Assembly: GCA_004005435.1 (NCBI GenBank)
Contig: RZWH01000006.1
Span: 1 to 64,000 of the forward strand
Source of the DNA: Rhodobacteraceae bacterium CCMM004
Lineage (GTDB): Bacteria > Pseudomonadota > Alphaproteobacteria > Rhodobacterales > Rhodobacteraceae
Direction of reading: 5' to 3'
Length of the DNA stretch: 64,000 nt
Of the stretch, positions 17,232-26,206 are shown piece after piece; the first letter of the stretch is position 1; every line of letters starts with the position of its first letter. A model generated the notes under the pieces. That model was not told where the DNA came from. It saw only the letters and a list, made by a program, of their open reading frames with translations, and did not search any database. The translations under genes and the position numbers were made by a program.

Positions 17232-18719
17232 ATGGCGCGCTGGGGCCGTCGCGCGGTTCTGGTCGGCGCGGGGGCGCTGGCCGGGGGCTGGGCGGCGCGC
17301 GCCTGGGGGCCGTCGCTGCCGTCGCGCGCCGGGACCGTGCCCCTGGGCGACGCGGACGGCGCGCTGGTCCTGAACGACGCCAGCGGGCTCAGCCCGACGC
17401 CGGTGGCCAGCCACACCGTGCTGGTCGAGGACGCCGGGCCGCTCCTGCGCAACAAGCTGTTGAACGAGATCGAGGATGCGGCGGCGGCGGGACAGCCCGT
17501 GGCCGTCGGCGCGGCGCGGCACTCCATGGGCGGGCATGCGCTGCCCCCTGGTGGGCGGGCGGTGACGTTCGACAACGGCTTTGTCGAGCCGCGGCAGGCG
17601 GCGGGCACCTTCGTCGCCCATGCCGGCGCGCGCTGGTCCCAGGTCATCGCGGCGCTGGACCCGCTGGGCTGGTCGCCCAAGGTCATGCAGTCCAACAACG
17701 ACTTCGGCGTGGCCGCCACGTTCTGCGTGAACGCCCATGGCTGGCCGGCGCCGCACGGGCCGATGGGCGCGACGGTCCGCAGCGTTCGGATGGTGACGGC
17801 GGCGGGCGAGTGGGTGACGTGCTCGCGGGAGGAGAACGCCGACCTCTTCGCCATGACCATGGGCGGCTACGGCCTGACCGGGCTGATCACCGACCTGGAG
17901 GTCGAGATGGTGCCGAACCGGCGGCTGGTGCCCGACTTTGCCGACGTGGACGGGGCCGACCTGGGCGCGGCGCTGGCCGCGGCGGTGCGGGCCGAGGGGG
18001 TCGAGATGGCCTATGGCCGCCTCGACGTGACCCGCGCGCGGTTCTTCGACCGCGGGCTGGTCATCGCCTACCGCCCCGATGCCGACCAGGACGCCCTGCC
18101 GCCTGCGCCGGGGTCGAGGTGGATGAGCCATGTCTCGCGCCACATCTTTCGCGCGCAGACCGGCAACGAGACGGTCAAGCGCCTGCGCTGGGCGGTGGAG
18201 GCGGGGATCGGACCCTTCGCGGGCGGCGGGGCGGTGACGCGCAATGCGCTGATCAACGAGCCGGTGGCGACGCTGGACGACCGCGACCCGGGGCGCACCG
18301 ACATCCTGCACGAGTACTTCGTGCCGGTGGAGGCGTTCGGCGTCTTCGTCGCCGCCTGCCGCGCGGTGATCCCGGCCAGCTATCAGGAGCTGCTGAACGT
18401 CACCCTGCGCTATGTCGACACCGATGCGGAAAGCTGGCTGAGCTATGCCCCCGGCCCGCGCATCGCCGCGGTGATGCTGTTCAGTCAGGAGATGACGCGG
18501 CGGGCCGAGGCCGACATGGCGCGGATGACCCGGGCGCTGATCGACCGGGTGCTGGACCTCGGCGGCAGCTATTACCTGCCCTACCGTCCGCACGCGACGC
18601 AGGCGCAGTTCGTCCGCGCCTATCCCCGAGCGCCCGAGTTCGCCGCCCGCAAGCGCGAGATCGACCCCGACCTGCGCTTTCGCAATCGGTTCTGGCACGA
18701 CTATCTGGAGGCGCTATGA
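17232..18719 (+). CDS. FAD-binding oxidase, sugar-1,4-lactone oxidase (ALO/GULO) type
   Basis: The 495-residue product starts with an RR-containing hydrophobic segment (GRRAVLVGAGALAGGWAARAW), which suggests Tat export or an N-terminal anchor. A PCMH-type FAD-binding domain follows (PVAVGAARHSMGGHALP, NNDFGVAATFCVNAHGW, GGYGLTGLITDLEVEM), then a C-terminal substrate cap ending in the ALO-like FRNRFWHDYLEAL. The family oxidises sugar lactones or related alcohols with oxygen. The substrate here is unknown. It heads a four-gene overlapping set with three unrecognised membrane or exported proteins. Confidence 0.85.
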   Translation: MARWGRRAVLVGAGALAGGWAARAWGPSLPSRAGTVPLGDADGALVLNDASGLSPTPVASHTVLVEDAGPLLRNKLLNEIEDAAAAGQPVAVGAARHSMGGHALPPGGRAVTFDNGFVEPRQAAGTFVAHAGARWSQVIAALDPLGWSPKVMQSNNDFGVAATFCVNAHGWPAPHGPMGATVRSVRMVTAAGEWVTCSREENADLFAMTMGGYGLTGLITDLEVEMVPNRRLVPDFADVDGADLGAALAAAVRAEGVEMAYGRLDVTRARFFDRGLVIAYRPDADQDALPPAPGSRWMSHVSRHIFRAQTGNETVKRLRWAVEAGIGPFAGGGAVTRNALINEPVATLDDRDPGRTDILHEYFVPVEAFGVFVAACRAVIPASYQELLNVTLRYVDTDAESWLSYAPGPRIAAVMLFSQEMTRRAEADMARMTRALIDRVLDLGGSYYLPYRPHATQAQFVRAYPRAPEFAARKREIDPDLRFRNRFWHDYLEAL

Positions 18720-19114
18720 GCCCGCTACGCCTGACCGCGCTGATCTATGCCGTCATCCTCGCCGGGGCGGCGGCGCTCAACTACGTGCCCGGGGTGGTCG
18801 ACAGCAACGGCCAGGCGTTCGGCATCTTCGAGCTGGACCTGTTCGACGACGCGCTGCACGCGGCCTCGGCCCTCTGGGCTCTGATCGCGGCGGCGCTGGG
18901 CACGCGGGCGTCGCGGACGTTCCTGCTGCTGTTCGGGGCGCTCTACCTCGCGGACGGCCTGTTGGGGCTGGCGACCGGGGCGGGATACCTCGACTTCGGC
19001 ATCTTCACCCACGGGCGGCTGGACCTGCCCCTGGGCTTTCGCATCCTGGCGAACCTGCCGCATCTGGGGCTGGGCGGCGCGGCGCTGGCCGCCGGCCTGG
19101 CGTTCCGGCGGTGA
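18716..19114 (+). CDS. Integral membrane protein, 132 aa (DUF4383-like)
   Basis: Four hydrophobic segments are visible (LTALIYAVILAGAAALNYV, DALHAASALWALIAAALG, TFLLLFGALYLADGLLGLA, LPHLGLGGAALAAGLAF). The pattern of four spans with an acidic FDDALHAASA segment recalls DUF4383-type proteins, but I am not certain of the family. The ATG overlaps the oxidase stop (ATGA) and its stop overlaps the next GTG, which indicates translational coupling. It could be an electron-transfer or anchoring partner of the oxidase; that is inference from position only. Confidence 0.75.
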   Translation: MSPLRLTALIYAVILAGAAALNYVPGVVDSNGQAFGIFELDLFDDALHAASALWALIAAALGTRASRTFLLLFGALYLADGLLGLATGAGYLDFGIFTHGRLDLPLGFRILANLPHLGLGGAALAAGLAFRR

Positions 19115-20154
19115 GACGGGTCCTGCGCGCGCTGCTGCTGCTGCTGGTCGCGGGGCTGGTGGCGCTGGCGGCCCCGGTGGTGTGGATCGAGACGGCGTGC
19201 CGGGGCAGCGCGGCGGGCGACGACGGCCACGTGCCCCTGCTGCCGCCCGATCACCGGCGGGCCGAGAGCCGCACGCTCCTGACCTATCCCGAGTGGCACA
19301 TCGTCCACGCCTACGACGACTATGCGCAGGTCATCGCCACAGGCGACCCCCACGACTTTGCCTTCCTGCGGTCGGTGGCGGGGTTCTGGCAGACGTTCTG
19401 TCCCTTGCGCCGGGCGGCGGCGGGGATGGGCGGGGCCACCCGCGAGACCCTGACCACGATCCACGTCATCGGCGTCAGCTTTACCGCCGAGATGCTGCTC
19501 AAGGCCGTCTATGAGGAAACGCTCGGCCGGCTCGCCGCGTTTCTGCGCGGGCCTCAGCGGGCGCGGCTGGACGACCTGTCGGCGGCGCAGGCGCGGGACT
19601 ACGCCGCCTTCCTGCGGCAGGTGCCGTGGTATCGCTGGGACTTCGCCGCCGACCGCGAGGCATTGCAGAACAGCGCGTCCGACGCCCTGCGCGACCGCGA
19701 GAGGGCGCTGGCGCTGGGCATCGAATACTGGGCCAAGGGCCTCTACGCCCGGGCCATCGGCGCCGCGGTGGCGGGGGTAGGGCAGGACGAGACGACCCTG
19801 CGCAGCGTCGTCACAGGGATCGCGCCCGACCGTCTGGCCGCCATCGCGGGGGTGACGGTGATCGCCCCACTCGGCGGCGGCACCGAGATCGAGACGCCGC
19901 GCTACGCCGCCTACACCGACATCCTGCGCGCGCTGGCCGCCGCTGACGCCCACATGATCGAGATCGCGGGGAACGACGAGATCCTGTTCACCGCGGTATC
20001 GGAGACTCCTGCCGAGGGCGCGCTCTTTGCCTTCCGGCGCCAGGGCTATGGCGACGTGCGCAGCTTGTTCGTCGTTCGCGTGATCGAACTGTTGGAGACG
20101 ATACGCGCTCTGCCGGAGCGGGGTCTGACGCTAGAGCACGTCCATGACTATTAG
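19111..20154 (+). CDS. Membrane-anchored hypothetical protein, 347 aa
   Basis: One N-terminal hydrophobic segment (VLRALLLLLVAGLVALAAPVVWI) is followed by a large, mostly helical domain outside the cytoplasm. It has a repeated aromatic pattern (TYPEWHIVHAYDDYAQVIATG, FLRSVAGFWQTFCPLRR, VPWYRWDF) and a cysteine in each of two segments. No known catalytic motif is apparent. The GTG start overlaps the previous stop (GTGA), and the end overlaps the next gene by 11 bases. Its place in the oxidase operon suggests a shared role. Confidence 0.78.
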   Translation: MRRVLRALLLLLVAGLVALAAPVVWIETACRGSAAGDDGHVPLLPPDHRRAESRTLLTYPEWHIVHAYDDYAQVIATGDPHDFAFLRSVAGFWQTFCPLRRAAAGMGGATRETLTTIHVIGVSFTAEMLLKAVYEETLGRLAAFLRGPQRARLDDLSAAQARDYAAFLRQVPWYRWDFAADREALQNSASDALRDRERALALGIEYWAKGLYARAIGAAVAGVGQDETTLRSVVTGIAPDRLAAIAGVTVIAPLGGGTEIETPRYAAYTDILRALAAADAHMIEIAGNDEILFTAVSETPAEGALFAFRRQGYGDVRSLFVVRVIELLETIRALPERGLTLEHVHDY

Positions 20155-20434
20155 GCGCCTCGCGCTGGCGCTGCCTCTGGTCCTGGCCGGATGGCTGGGG
20201 ACCATGGCGGCGATCATGCTGGTGTCCGACGCGGCCCCCGGCGCCGTGGCGCTCTGGCCCTCCGCAGGGTTCGTCGGGGCCCTGCCCGATGGGGTGGCGG
20301 TGGTCGGCGGCAGCCCGGTCAGCGTGACCGTGCGGTCCGACATGCCGCGCCTCGGCCCGGCGCTCTACGCCGCCGGAGCGCGCCTGGTGCTGCCTGCGGG
20401 GCTGCCGGGCTGTCTGCCCCTGCCGGGCGGCTGA
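20144..20434 (+). CDS. Small exported or membrane protein, 96 aa
   Basis: The ATG lies inside the end of the preceding gene (overlap 11 bases). The N-terminus (LALALPLVLAGWLGTMAAIMLVSDA) is a signal peptide or membrane anchor, and the rest is a short glycine- and valine-rich domain ending in GCLPLPGG. I do not recognise it. The overlap and the hydrophobic N-terminus favour a real gene over chance, but it is short and unsupported by a motif. Confidence 0.6.
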   Translation: MTIRRLALALPLVLAGWLGTMAAIMLVSDAAPGAVALWPSAGFVGALPDGVAVVGGSPVSVTVRSDMPRLGPALYAAGARLVLPAGLPGCLPLPGG

Positions 20435-20493
20435 CCTTGCAACCCTGCGGTCCATGGGCCATCTAACCGGCAAACAAGCATGGGAGCGGACGG

Positions 20494-21405
20494 ATGCTGG
20501 AATTCGGCCAGGCCGCGGGCGGCGGCGCAGATCTGATCAAGGACGGAACCGAGGCCACCTTTATGGCCGACGTGGTCGACGCCAGCCGCGAGGTGCCGGT
20601 GATCGTCGACTTCTGGGCGCCGTGGTGCGGACCCTGCAAACAGCTCGGCCCGATGCTGGAGGCCGAGGTGACGGCGGCCAAGGGCGCCGTCAAGATGGTC
20701 AAGATCAACGTCGACGAGGCCCAGCAGATCGCGGCGCAGTTGCGGATCCAGTCGATCCCGACCGTCTATGCCTTCTTCCAGGGGCAGCCGGTGGACGGGT
20801 TCCAGGGCGCGCTGCCCCAGTCCGAGGTCAAAGCCTTCGTCGAGCGGTTGATCAAGCAGTCGGGCGGCGACGCCAGCGGCGGGCTGGACGAGGCGCTGGA
20901 CGCCGCCGAGGAGATGCTGGAGCAGGGCGCGGCGGTGGACGCGGCTCAGACCTTTGCCGCGATCCTGGGCGAGGATCCCAAGAACGCGCGCGCCTATGGC
21001 GGGCTCGTCCGGTCGCACGTGGCGCTGAACGATCTGGAGCAGGCCGAGGCGATCCTGAACGGCGCCGATGCCGAGATCAGCCACGATCCCGCGCTGGAGG
21101 CAGCGGCGGCGCAGTTGGCGCTGGCACGGCAGGCGTCGGATGCGGGTCCGGTCGCCGATCTGCGCGCGGCGGTCGAGGCGGATCCCGCCGATCTCCAGGC
21201 CCGATTCGACCTGGCCTTGGCGCTGCACGCCCACGGCGACACCCAAGGCGCCGTCGACGAGTTGCTCGAGGTCTTCCGCCGCGATCGCGAATGGAACGAC
21301 GGCGCGGCCAAGGCGCAACTCTTCACGATCTTCGAGGCGCTGAAACCGCAAGATCCCATCGCGCTAGCCGGACGCCGAAAACTCTCGTCGATGATATTTG
21401 CCTGA
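20494..21405 (+). CDS. Thioredoxin-domain co-chaperone, YbbN/CnoX-like
   Basis: Residues 20-125 are a thioredoxin domain with an intact WCGPC active site (Cys45, Cys48) and the cis-proline in IQSIPTVYAF. Residues 140-303 are TPR-like helical repeats (LDEALDAAEEMLEQGAAVDAA, ARAYGGLVRSHVALNDLEQAEAIL). This architecture is that of YbbN/CnoX, which guards proteins under oxidative stress and passes them to chaperones; E. coli YbbN lacks one active-site cysteine, whereas here both are present. It is followed by a LON-domain protein and Trm112 in the same direction. Confidence 0.9.
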   Translation: MLEFGQAAGGGADLIKDGTEATFMADVVDASREVPVIVDFWAPWCGPCKQLGPMLEAEVTAAKGAVKMVKINVDEAQQIAAQLRIQSIPTVYAFFQGQPVDGFQGALPQSEVKAFVERLIKQSGGDASGGLDEALDAAEEMLEQGAAVDAAQTFAAILGEDPKNARAYGGLVRSHVALNDLEQAEAILNGADAEISHDPALEAAAAQLALARQASDAGPVADLRAAVEADPADLQARFDLALALHAHGDTQGAVDELLEVFRRDREWNDGAAKAQLFTIFEALKPQDPIALAGRRKLSSMIFA

Positions 21406-21432
21406 CCGGGTCCGCGGCCTAGCTCAGAGGCT

Positions 21433-22080
21433 ATGTTGAACGCCGCGGACTTGCCTCAGACTATCTCGGTCTTTCCGCTCCCCGGCGCTCTGTTGCTGCC
21501 GCGGTCGCGGCTGCCCCTGCACATCTTCGAGCCGCGCTATCTGGCGATGATCGAGGACTGCATGAAGACGCCGCACCGCCTGATCGGCATGGTCCAGCCC
21601 CGCGAGGTGCCGGGCGGCGGCGCCTGCCGGTTGCACAGCATCGGCTGCGCCGGCCGCCTCACCGCGTTCTCCGAGACCGAGGACGGGCGCTATATGATCA
21701 CCCTGAGCGGCGCGTCGCGGTTCCGGGTGCGGGAAGAGATCAACGGCTTTACCCCCTACATTCGCTGCGATGTGTCGTGGGACGGGTTCGAGCGCGACCT
21801 AGGCCCGGCCGAGCACGACGGCCGCTTCGACCGCAAGGCGTTCCTGCGCCTACTTGGCCGTTACTTCGACTCCGAACAGCTCAAGACCGACTGGTCCAGC
21901 CTGGAGGACGCGGAGGACGAGTTGTTGATCAACACGCTGGCTATGCTCTGTCCGTTCGCCCCGGAGGACAAGCAGGCGCTGCTGGAGGCGCCCACGCTCG
22001 ACACCCGGCGCGAAACGCTGGTGACGCTGATCGAGTTCGCGCTTGCGGGCGGCGGGACCGGGGGGGAGCCGCTGCAATGA
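21433..22080 (+). CDS. LON peptidase N-terminal (substrate-binding) domain protein
   Basis: The 215-residue product is a stand-alone LON substrate-binding domain: [29 protein letters not shown] at the N-terminus, [24 protein letters not shown] and GASRFRV follow, then a helical tail. It has neither the ATPase nor the protease domain of Lon. It is probably an adaptor or substrate-recognition protein. It starts 27 bases after the thioredoxin-like gene and overlaps the Trm112 start (ATGA). Confidence 0.92.
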   Translation: MLNAADLPQTISVFPLPGALLLPRSRLPLHIFEPRYLAMIEDCMKTPHRLIGMVQPREVPGGGACRLHSIGCAGRLTAFSETEDGRYMITLSGASRFRVREEINGFTPYIRCDVSWDGFERDLGPAEHDGRFDRKAFLRLLGRYFDSEQLKTDWSSLEDAEDELLINTLAMLCPFAPEDKQALLEAPTLDTRRETLVTLIEFALAGGGTGGEPLQ

Positions 22081-22256
22081 GCGAGCGGGGCTATGACCGC
22101 CGGATGCTGGAGGCGCTGGTCTGTCCCCAGACCCACGCGCCGCTGAGCTACGACGCCGAGCGGCAAGAGCTGGTGTCCAAGGCGGCGCATCTGGCCTATC
22201 CGATCCGAGACGGTATCCCGGTGATGCTGATCGACGAGGCCCGCAAGCTGGACTGA
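22077..22256 (+). CDS. Trm112 family small protein, 59 aa
   Basis: The short product has the Trm112 core: [14 protein letters not shown], then [21 protein letters not shown]. In eukaryotes and archaea Trm112 activates methyltransferases; bacterial relatives are small proteins of less certain role. Only one cysteine of a possible zinc site remains. It is translationally coupled to the LON-domain gene, and its stop lies in an 18-bp palindrome shared with the convergent hydroxylase gene. Confidence 0.88.
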   Translation: MSERGYDRRMLEALVCPQTHAPLSYDAERQELVSKAAHLAYPIRDGIPVMLIDEARKLD

Positions 22257-22270
22257 GCGGGCCCGCTCAG
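22253..22270. terminator. 18-bp perfect palindrome spanning two convergent stop codons
   Basis: CTGAGCGGG (22253-22261) is followed directly by its reverse complement CCCGCTCAG. Both stop codons (TGA at 22254-22256 and the complement of TGA at 22267-22269) lie inside. It may act as a bidirectional terminator for the Trm112 and ubiH-type genes. Confidence 0.45.
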
Positions 22271-23484
22271 AGCGGCCGCCCGGCCAGGAGCCGCGGCCGG
22301 TCCCCGGTCAGGCCGGCGGCCTCGCGGATGAAGCCGCGGCGCGCCTCTGGCCAGGCATTGATCATGGCCAGCCCGGCGTCTCTGGCCAGGCGCAAAAACG
22401 GATTATCGTTGGAAAACAGACGATTGAACCCGTCCGTGGCGAGTGCCAGCGTGGCCACGTCCCACCGCCGCCAGCGCTGATACCGCTCCAGCACGTCGGC
22501 GCGCCCGATGTCCTCGCCCCGCCGTCGTGCCTCCACCAGCACTTCGGCCAGGGCGCCCACGTCCTTGAGCCCGGCGTTCAACCCCTGACCGGCGATGGGG
22601 TGCACCGCGTGGGCGGCGTCCCCGACCAGAGCCACCCGGTCGCCCGCCATCCGGTGCGCCAGGCTGAGGCCCAGGGGATAGCTGAACCGCGACCCGGCCA
22701 GCGCGATGTCGCCCAGGAAATCGCCGAAGCGGGGGCGCAGCGTCTCCAGATAGGCGGCGTCGTCCAGGGCGGCGACGGCCTCGGCCCGGTCGGCCCGCTC
22801 GGTCCAGACGATGGACGAGCGGTTCCCGGTGAGCGGCAGGATCGCCAGCGGGCCCTCGGGCATGAAGAACTGGTGCGCGGTGCCCTCGTGCGGGCGCCCG
22901 TGGGAGATGGCGGCGACCATGCCGGTCTGGCCGTAACCCCAGGTCATCCGCCCGATACCCGCCCGCACCGCCGTGGGCGAGCGTTTGCCGTCGCAGCCGA
23001 CGAGCAGGCGGGCGCGCACCTCGGTGCCGTCGTCCAGGGTCGCGCGGATGCCGGTAGGGTCCGCCGCGTGCGCCACCGCCGCCCGGCGGTCGTAGAGCGC
23101 GATGCCCGCCCTCTCTACCGCCCGGAGCAGGGCCGGGCGCAGATGCCGATCCTCCACCATGTGACCCATCGGGCCCTCTTCGATCTCGGCATGGTCGAAG
23201 GCGAGCGCCAGCGGCGAGGCGCCCTGTCCGGCGTGGCCATCGCTGACGCGGATCGCCAGGATCGGCTGCGCATCGCCCTCCAGCTCGAACCAAATTCCCA
23301 GCGCGCGCAACAGGTTGACCGACCCGAGCGACAGCGCATAGCTGCGCCCGTCGAACCCGGCTCCGCTGCGCACCGACGCGGCCAGGGGGTCGACCAGGCC
23401 GACCCGCAGCCCTCCGGAGGCCAGGGCCAGGGCGAGGGCGGTGCCGTTGAGGCCGCCGCCGGCGATCAGAGCGTCGTGATCCAT
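22267..23484 (-). CDS. UbiH/UbiF/COQ6 family FAD-dependent hydroxylase
   Basis: The ATG at 23484 gives 405 residues with the FAD dinucleotide motif DALIAGGGLNGTALALALA at the N-terminus, the DG motif (LLVGCDGKRS), and the second FAD motif with the family signature GDAAHAVHPIAGQGLNAGLKDV. Members add hydroxyls to the ubiquinone ring; which ring position cannot be told from the sequence. The frame is open to 23655, but the extension is arginine-rich and unlike the family. It is divergent from the amidase gene. Confidence 0.93.
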   Translation of the reverse strand: MDHDALIAGGGLNGTALALALASGGLRVGLVDPLAASVRSGAGFDGRSYALSLGSVNLLRALGIWFELEGDAQPILAIRVSDGHAGQGASPLALAFDHAEIEEGPMGHMVEDRHLRPALLRAVERAGIALYDRRAAVAHAADPTGIRATLDDGTEVRARLLVGCDGKRSPTAVRAGIGRMTWGYGQTGMVAAISHGRPHEGTAHQFFMPEGPLAILPLTGNRSSIVWTERADRAEAVAALDDAAYLETLRPRFGDFLGDIALAGSRFSYPLGLSLAHRMAGDRVALVGDAAHAVHPIAGQGLNAGLKDVGALAEVLVEARRRGEDIGRADVLERYQRWRRWDVATLALATDGFNRLFSNDNPFLRLARDAGLAMINAWPEARRGFIREAAGLTGDRPRLLAGRPL

Positions 23485-23569
23485 GGCGCGGACTATGCCG
23501 GGCGGGCCGGCATTGTCCATGCGCCGCGTGGCCGCTACCGTCGCCCCGATGCGGCAGGGGAGGTCGGCG

Positions 23570-24898
23570 ATGGACGCGTGGCGATGGATGACGGCGGCGG
23601 AGTTGGGTCGCGGAATCGGCGCGGGCGAGATCGACCCCGTGGCGCTGACCCGCACCTATCTCGACGCGATGGAGGCCGACGCCCTGACGCCGCGCATCTA
23701 CGCCCGGGACACCCAGGCACGGGCGCTGGAGGAGGCCTCGGCGGCGGCCGAAAGGGCGGCGGCGGGGCGACGGCGCGGGCCGCTCGACGGTGTCCCGATC
23801 TCATGGAAGGACCTCTTCGACAGCGCCGGGGTCGCCACCGAATCGGGCAGCGCGCTGCTCCGCGGCCGGGTGCCCGACCGGGACGCCGAGGTGCTGGCGC
23901 GCGCCACCGCGGCGGGGCTCGTTTGTCTGGGCAAGACGCACCAGACCGAGCTGGCGTTTTCGGGCCTCGGCCTCAACCCGTCGACCGCGACGCCGCCCTG
24001 CGTCAACGACGCCGCCGCGGTGGCCGGGGGGTCGTCGTCGGGGGCCGCGACCTCGGTAGCCTTCGGCCTGGCGGCGATGGGCATCGGATCGGACACCGGC
24101 GGATCGGTGCGGGTGCCCGCGGCGTGGAACGACCTCGTCGGACTCAAGACCACCCATGGGCGGGTGTCGCTGGCGGGTGTGGTGCCGCTGTGCCCGCGGT
24201 TCGATACGGTGGGCCCGCTCTGCCGCTCGGTCGAGGATACGGCGCTGATGCTGTCTGTGCTCGACGGCCGACCCGCGCCGGACCTGACCGGCGCGACGCT
24301 GGAGGGCGCGCGGCTCCTCGTGCTCCAGGGCACCGCCCAGGACGACCTTGCGCGCGCCGTCTCCACCGGGGTGCAGAGCGCGGTCGAGCGGCTCCAGGCC
24401 GCGGGCGCGGTGATCGACCGCGCCGAGAGCGCGGCGGTGGAGGAGGCGCTGCCGATGAGCGCGATCCTCTTCACCGCCGAGGCCTGGGGCGTCTGGGGCG
24501 ACGTCATCGAGGCACAGCCGGACGTGATGTTCGCTCCGGTGCGCGATCGGTTCATGTCGGGCCGCGACTACCTCGCCGCCGACTACGTGCGCGCCTGGCG
24601 GCGACTGGACGCGCTGCGCGCCGACTACCTCGCCCAGACCGAGGGCTTCGACGCCGTGCTGGTGCCGACCTGTCCGATCTTGCCGCCCGACGCGCAGCGG
24701 CTGTTGGACGATTCGGAGTATTTCCGGGTCAAGAACCTCCTGGCCCTGCGCAACACGCGGATCGGCAACGTCATGGGGCTGGCCGCGCTGACCCTGCCCA
24801 CGGGCGTCCCGTCGGTCGGGCTGACCTTGCAGACCGCACCGATGCAGGAGGCGCGGCTCCTGCGCCTGGGCGCGGCGGCCGAGGCGGCGCTGGCGTAA
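23570..24898 (+). CDS. Amidase signature family enzyme
   Basis: The 442-residue product has the Ser-cisSer-Lys triad of the family: Lys80 in PISWKDLF, cis-Ser156 in AGGSSSGAA, and nucleophile Ser179 in GSDTGGSVR. An AGGGGAGG ribosome-binding site precedes the ATG. The family includes amidases, ureidoglycolate-type hydrolases and GatA. This is not GatA, as no gatB or gatC is adjacent. The substrate is unassigned; the family spans indoleacetamide to malonamide. It is followed by an aminotransferase gene 117 bases downstream. Confidence 0.92.
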   Translation: MDAWRWMTAAELGRGIGAGEIDPVALTRTYLDAMEADALTPRIYARDTQARALEEASAAAERAAAGRRRGPLDGVPISWKDLFDSAGVATESGSALLRGRVPDRDAEVLARATAAGLVCLGKTHQTELAFSGLGLNPSTATPPCVNDAAAVAGGSSSGAATSVAFGLAAMGIGSDTGGSVRVPAAWNDLVGLKTTHGRVSLAGVVPLCPRFDTVGPLCRSVEDTALMLSVLDGRPAPDLTGATLEGARLLVLQGTAQDDLARAVSTGVQSAVERLQAAGAVIDRAESAAVEEALPMSAILFTAEAWGVWGDVIEAQPDVMFAPVRDRFMSGRDYLAADYVRAWRRLDALRADYLAQTEGFDAVLVPTCPILPPDAQRLLDDSEYFRVKNLLALRNTRIGNVMGLAALTLPTGVPSVGLTLQTAPMQEARLLRLGAAAEAALA

Positions 24899-25015
24899 AA
24901 GCCACATCGCCGGGCCAAGCCCCTGAGATCGCGCGCCTCCGACTGGACCCGCGGGCCGGGGCGCGGCTATCCTCGGGCACAAATGGGGCGATAGACCCCG
25001 AACCTTGAGGCATTG

Positions 25016-26194
25016 ATGCGTTTCCCTGAGCGGTTTTCACAACTGCCGGACTATGCGTTTCCGCGGCTGCGGAGCCTTCTCGACGCCCATGCGCCGGGTG
25101 GTGACGTGATTCACATGACCATCGGCGAGCCGCGCCACGACCCGCCGCCCTTTGTCGGGGCGGTGCTGGCCGAGGCGCTGGACGGGTTCGGGCGCTATCC
25201 GGCGAACGACGGCACCGCCGCCCTGCGCGAGGCGATCTGCGGCTGGGTGGGGCGGCGCTATGGCGTGGCGCTGGACCCTCAGAGCCAGGTGATGGCGCTG
25301 AACGGGACGCGCGAGGGGCTGTTCAACGCCGCCGTCGCGCTCTGCCCCGAGGCGGGAGGGCGGCCGCCCGTCGTGCTCACGCCCAACCCGTTCTATCAGG
25401 TCTACGCCGTCGCCGCGCTGGCCATGGGGGCCGAGCCCGTCTATGTCCCCGCCACCCGCGAAACCGGATTCCTGCCGGACTATGCCGGGCTGCCCACCGA
25501 CCTGCTCGACCGGACCGAGATCGCCTATCTCTGCTCGCCCGCAAACCCCCAGGGGGCAGTCGCGGACGAGGAGTATCTGCGCGATCTCCTGGCGCTGGCC
25601 GAGCGGCACGATTTCCGCGTCTTCGCCGACGAGTGCTATTCCGAGGTCTACGACGCCGATCCGCCGCCCGGAGCTTTGGCCGTCGCCGCGGCGGCGGGCG
25701 CCGATCCCGAACGCCTCTTGGTCTTCAACTCGCTGAGCAAGCGGTCGAACCTGCCGGGTCTCCGCTCGGGCTTCGTCGCCGGGGGGCCACGGTCGATGGC
25801 CCGGATTCGGCAGCTCAGGGCCTATGCCGGCGCGCCCCTGCCCGAGCCATTGCAGGAGGTGGCCGCGCGCGCCTGGGCGGACGAGGCCCATGTGGACGCC
25901 AGCCGCGCCATCTATCGCCGAAAATACGCCGTCGCCGCCGAGGTCTTCGACGGTATCGACGGCTGCGGGCCGCCTGAGGCCGGGTTCTTTCTCTGGCTGC
26001 CGGTGGAGGATGGCGAAGCGGCGGCGCTGCGGCTCTGGCAAGCAACCGGCGTGCGGGTGCTGCCCGGGGCGTATCTGTCCCGCGACACCGCCACCGGCAA
26101 TCCCGGCAACGGCTATATCAGAGTGGCGATGGTCGCCACGGAACGAGAAGTGCAGCGCGGGCTCCTGGCGGTCCGCGACTGCCTCTATGGGTAG
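25016..26194 (+). CDS. Class I/II aminotransferase, succinyldiaminopimelate-aminotransferase-like
   Basis: The 392-residue fold-type I enzyme carries the PLP lysine at about residue 242 (NSLSKRSNLPGLRSGF), with NGTREGLFNAA, PNPFYQVYA and CSPANPQG in order. The sequence is close to the DapC-type enzymes of lysine and peptidoglycan precursor synthesis, but related aminotransferases with other substrates share these motifs. The ATG at 25016 is preferred over an adjacent TTG. It ends 12 bases before ftsK. Confidence 0.88.
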   Translation: MRFPERFSQLPDYAFPRLRSLLDAHAPGGDVIHMTIGEPRHDPPPFVGAVLAEALDGFGRYPANDGTAALREAICGWVGRRYGVALDPQSQVMALNGTREGLFNAAVALCPEAGGRPPVVLTPNPFYQVYAVAALAMGAEPVYVPATRETGFLPDYAGLPTDLLDRTEIAYLCSPANPQGAVADEEYLRDLLALAERHDFRVFADECYSEVYDADPPPGALAVAAAAGADPERLLVFNSLSKRSNLPGLRSGFVAGGPRSMARIRQLRAYAGAPLPEPLQEVAARAWADEAHVDASRAIYRRKYAVAAEVFDGIDGCGPPEAGFFLWLPVEDGEAAALRLWQATGVRVLPGAYLSRDTATGNPGNGYIRVAMVATEREVQRGLLAVRDCLYG

Positions 26195-26206
26195 AACGAG
26201 GTAGAC

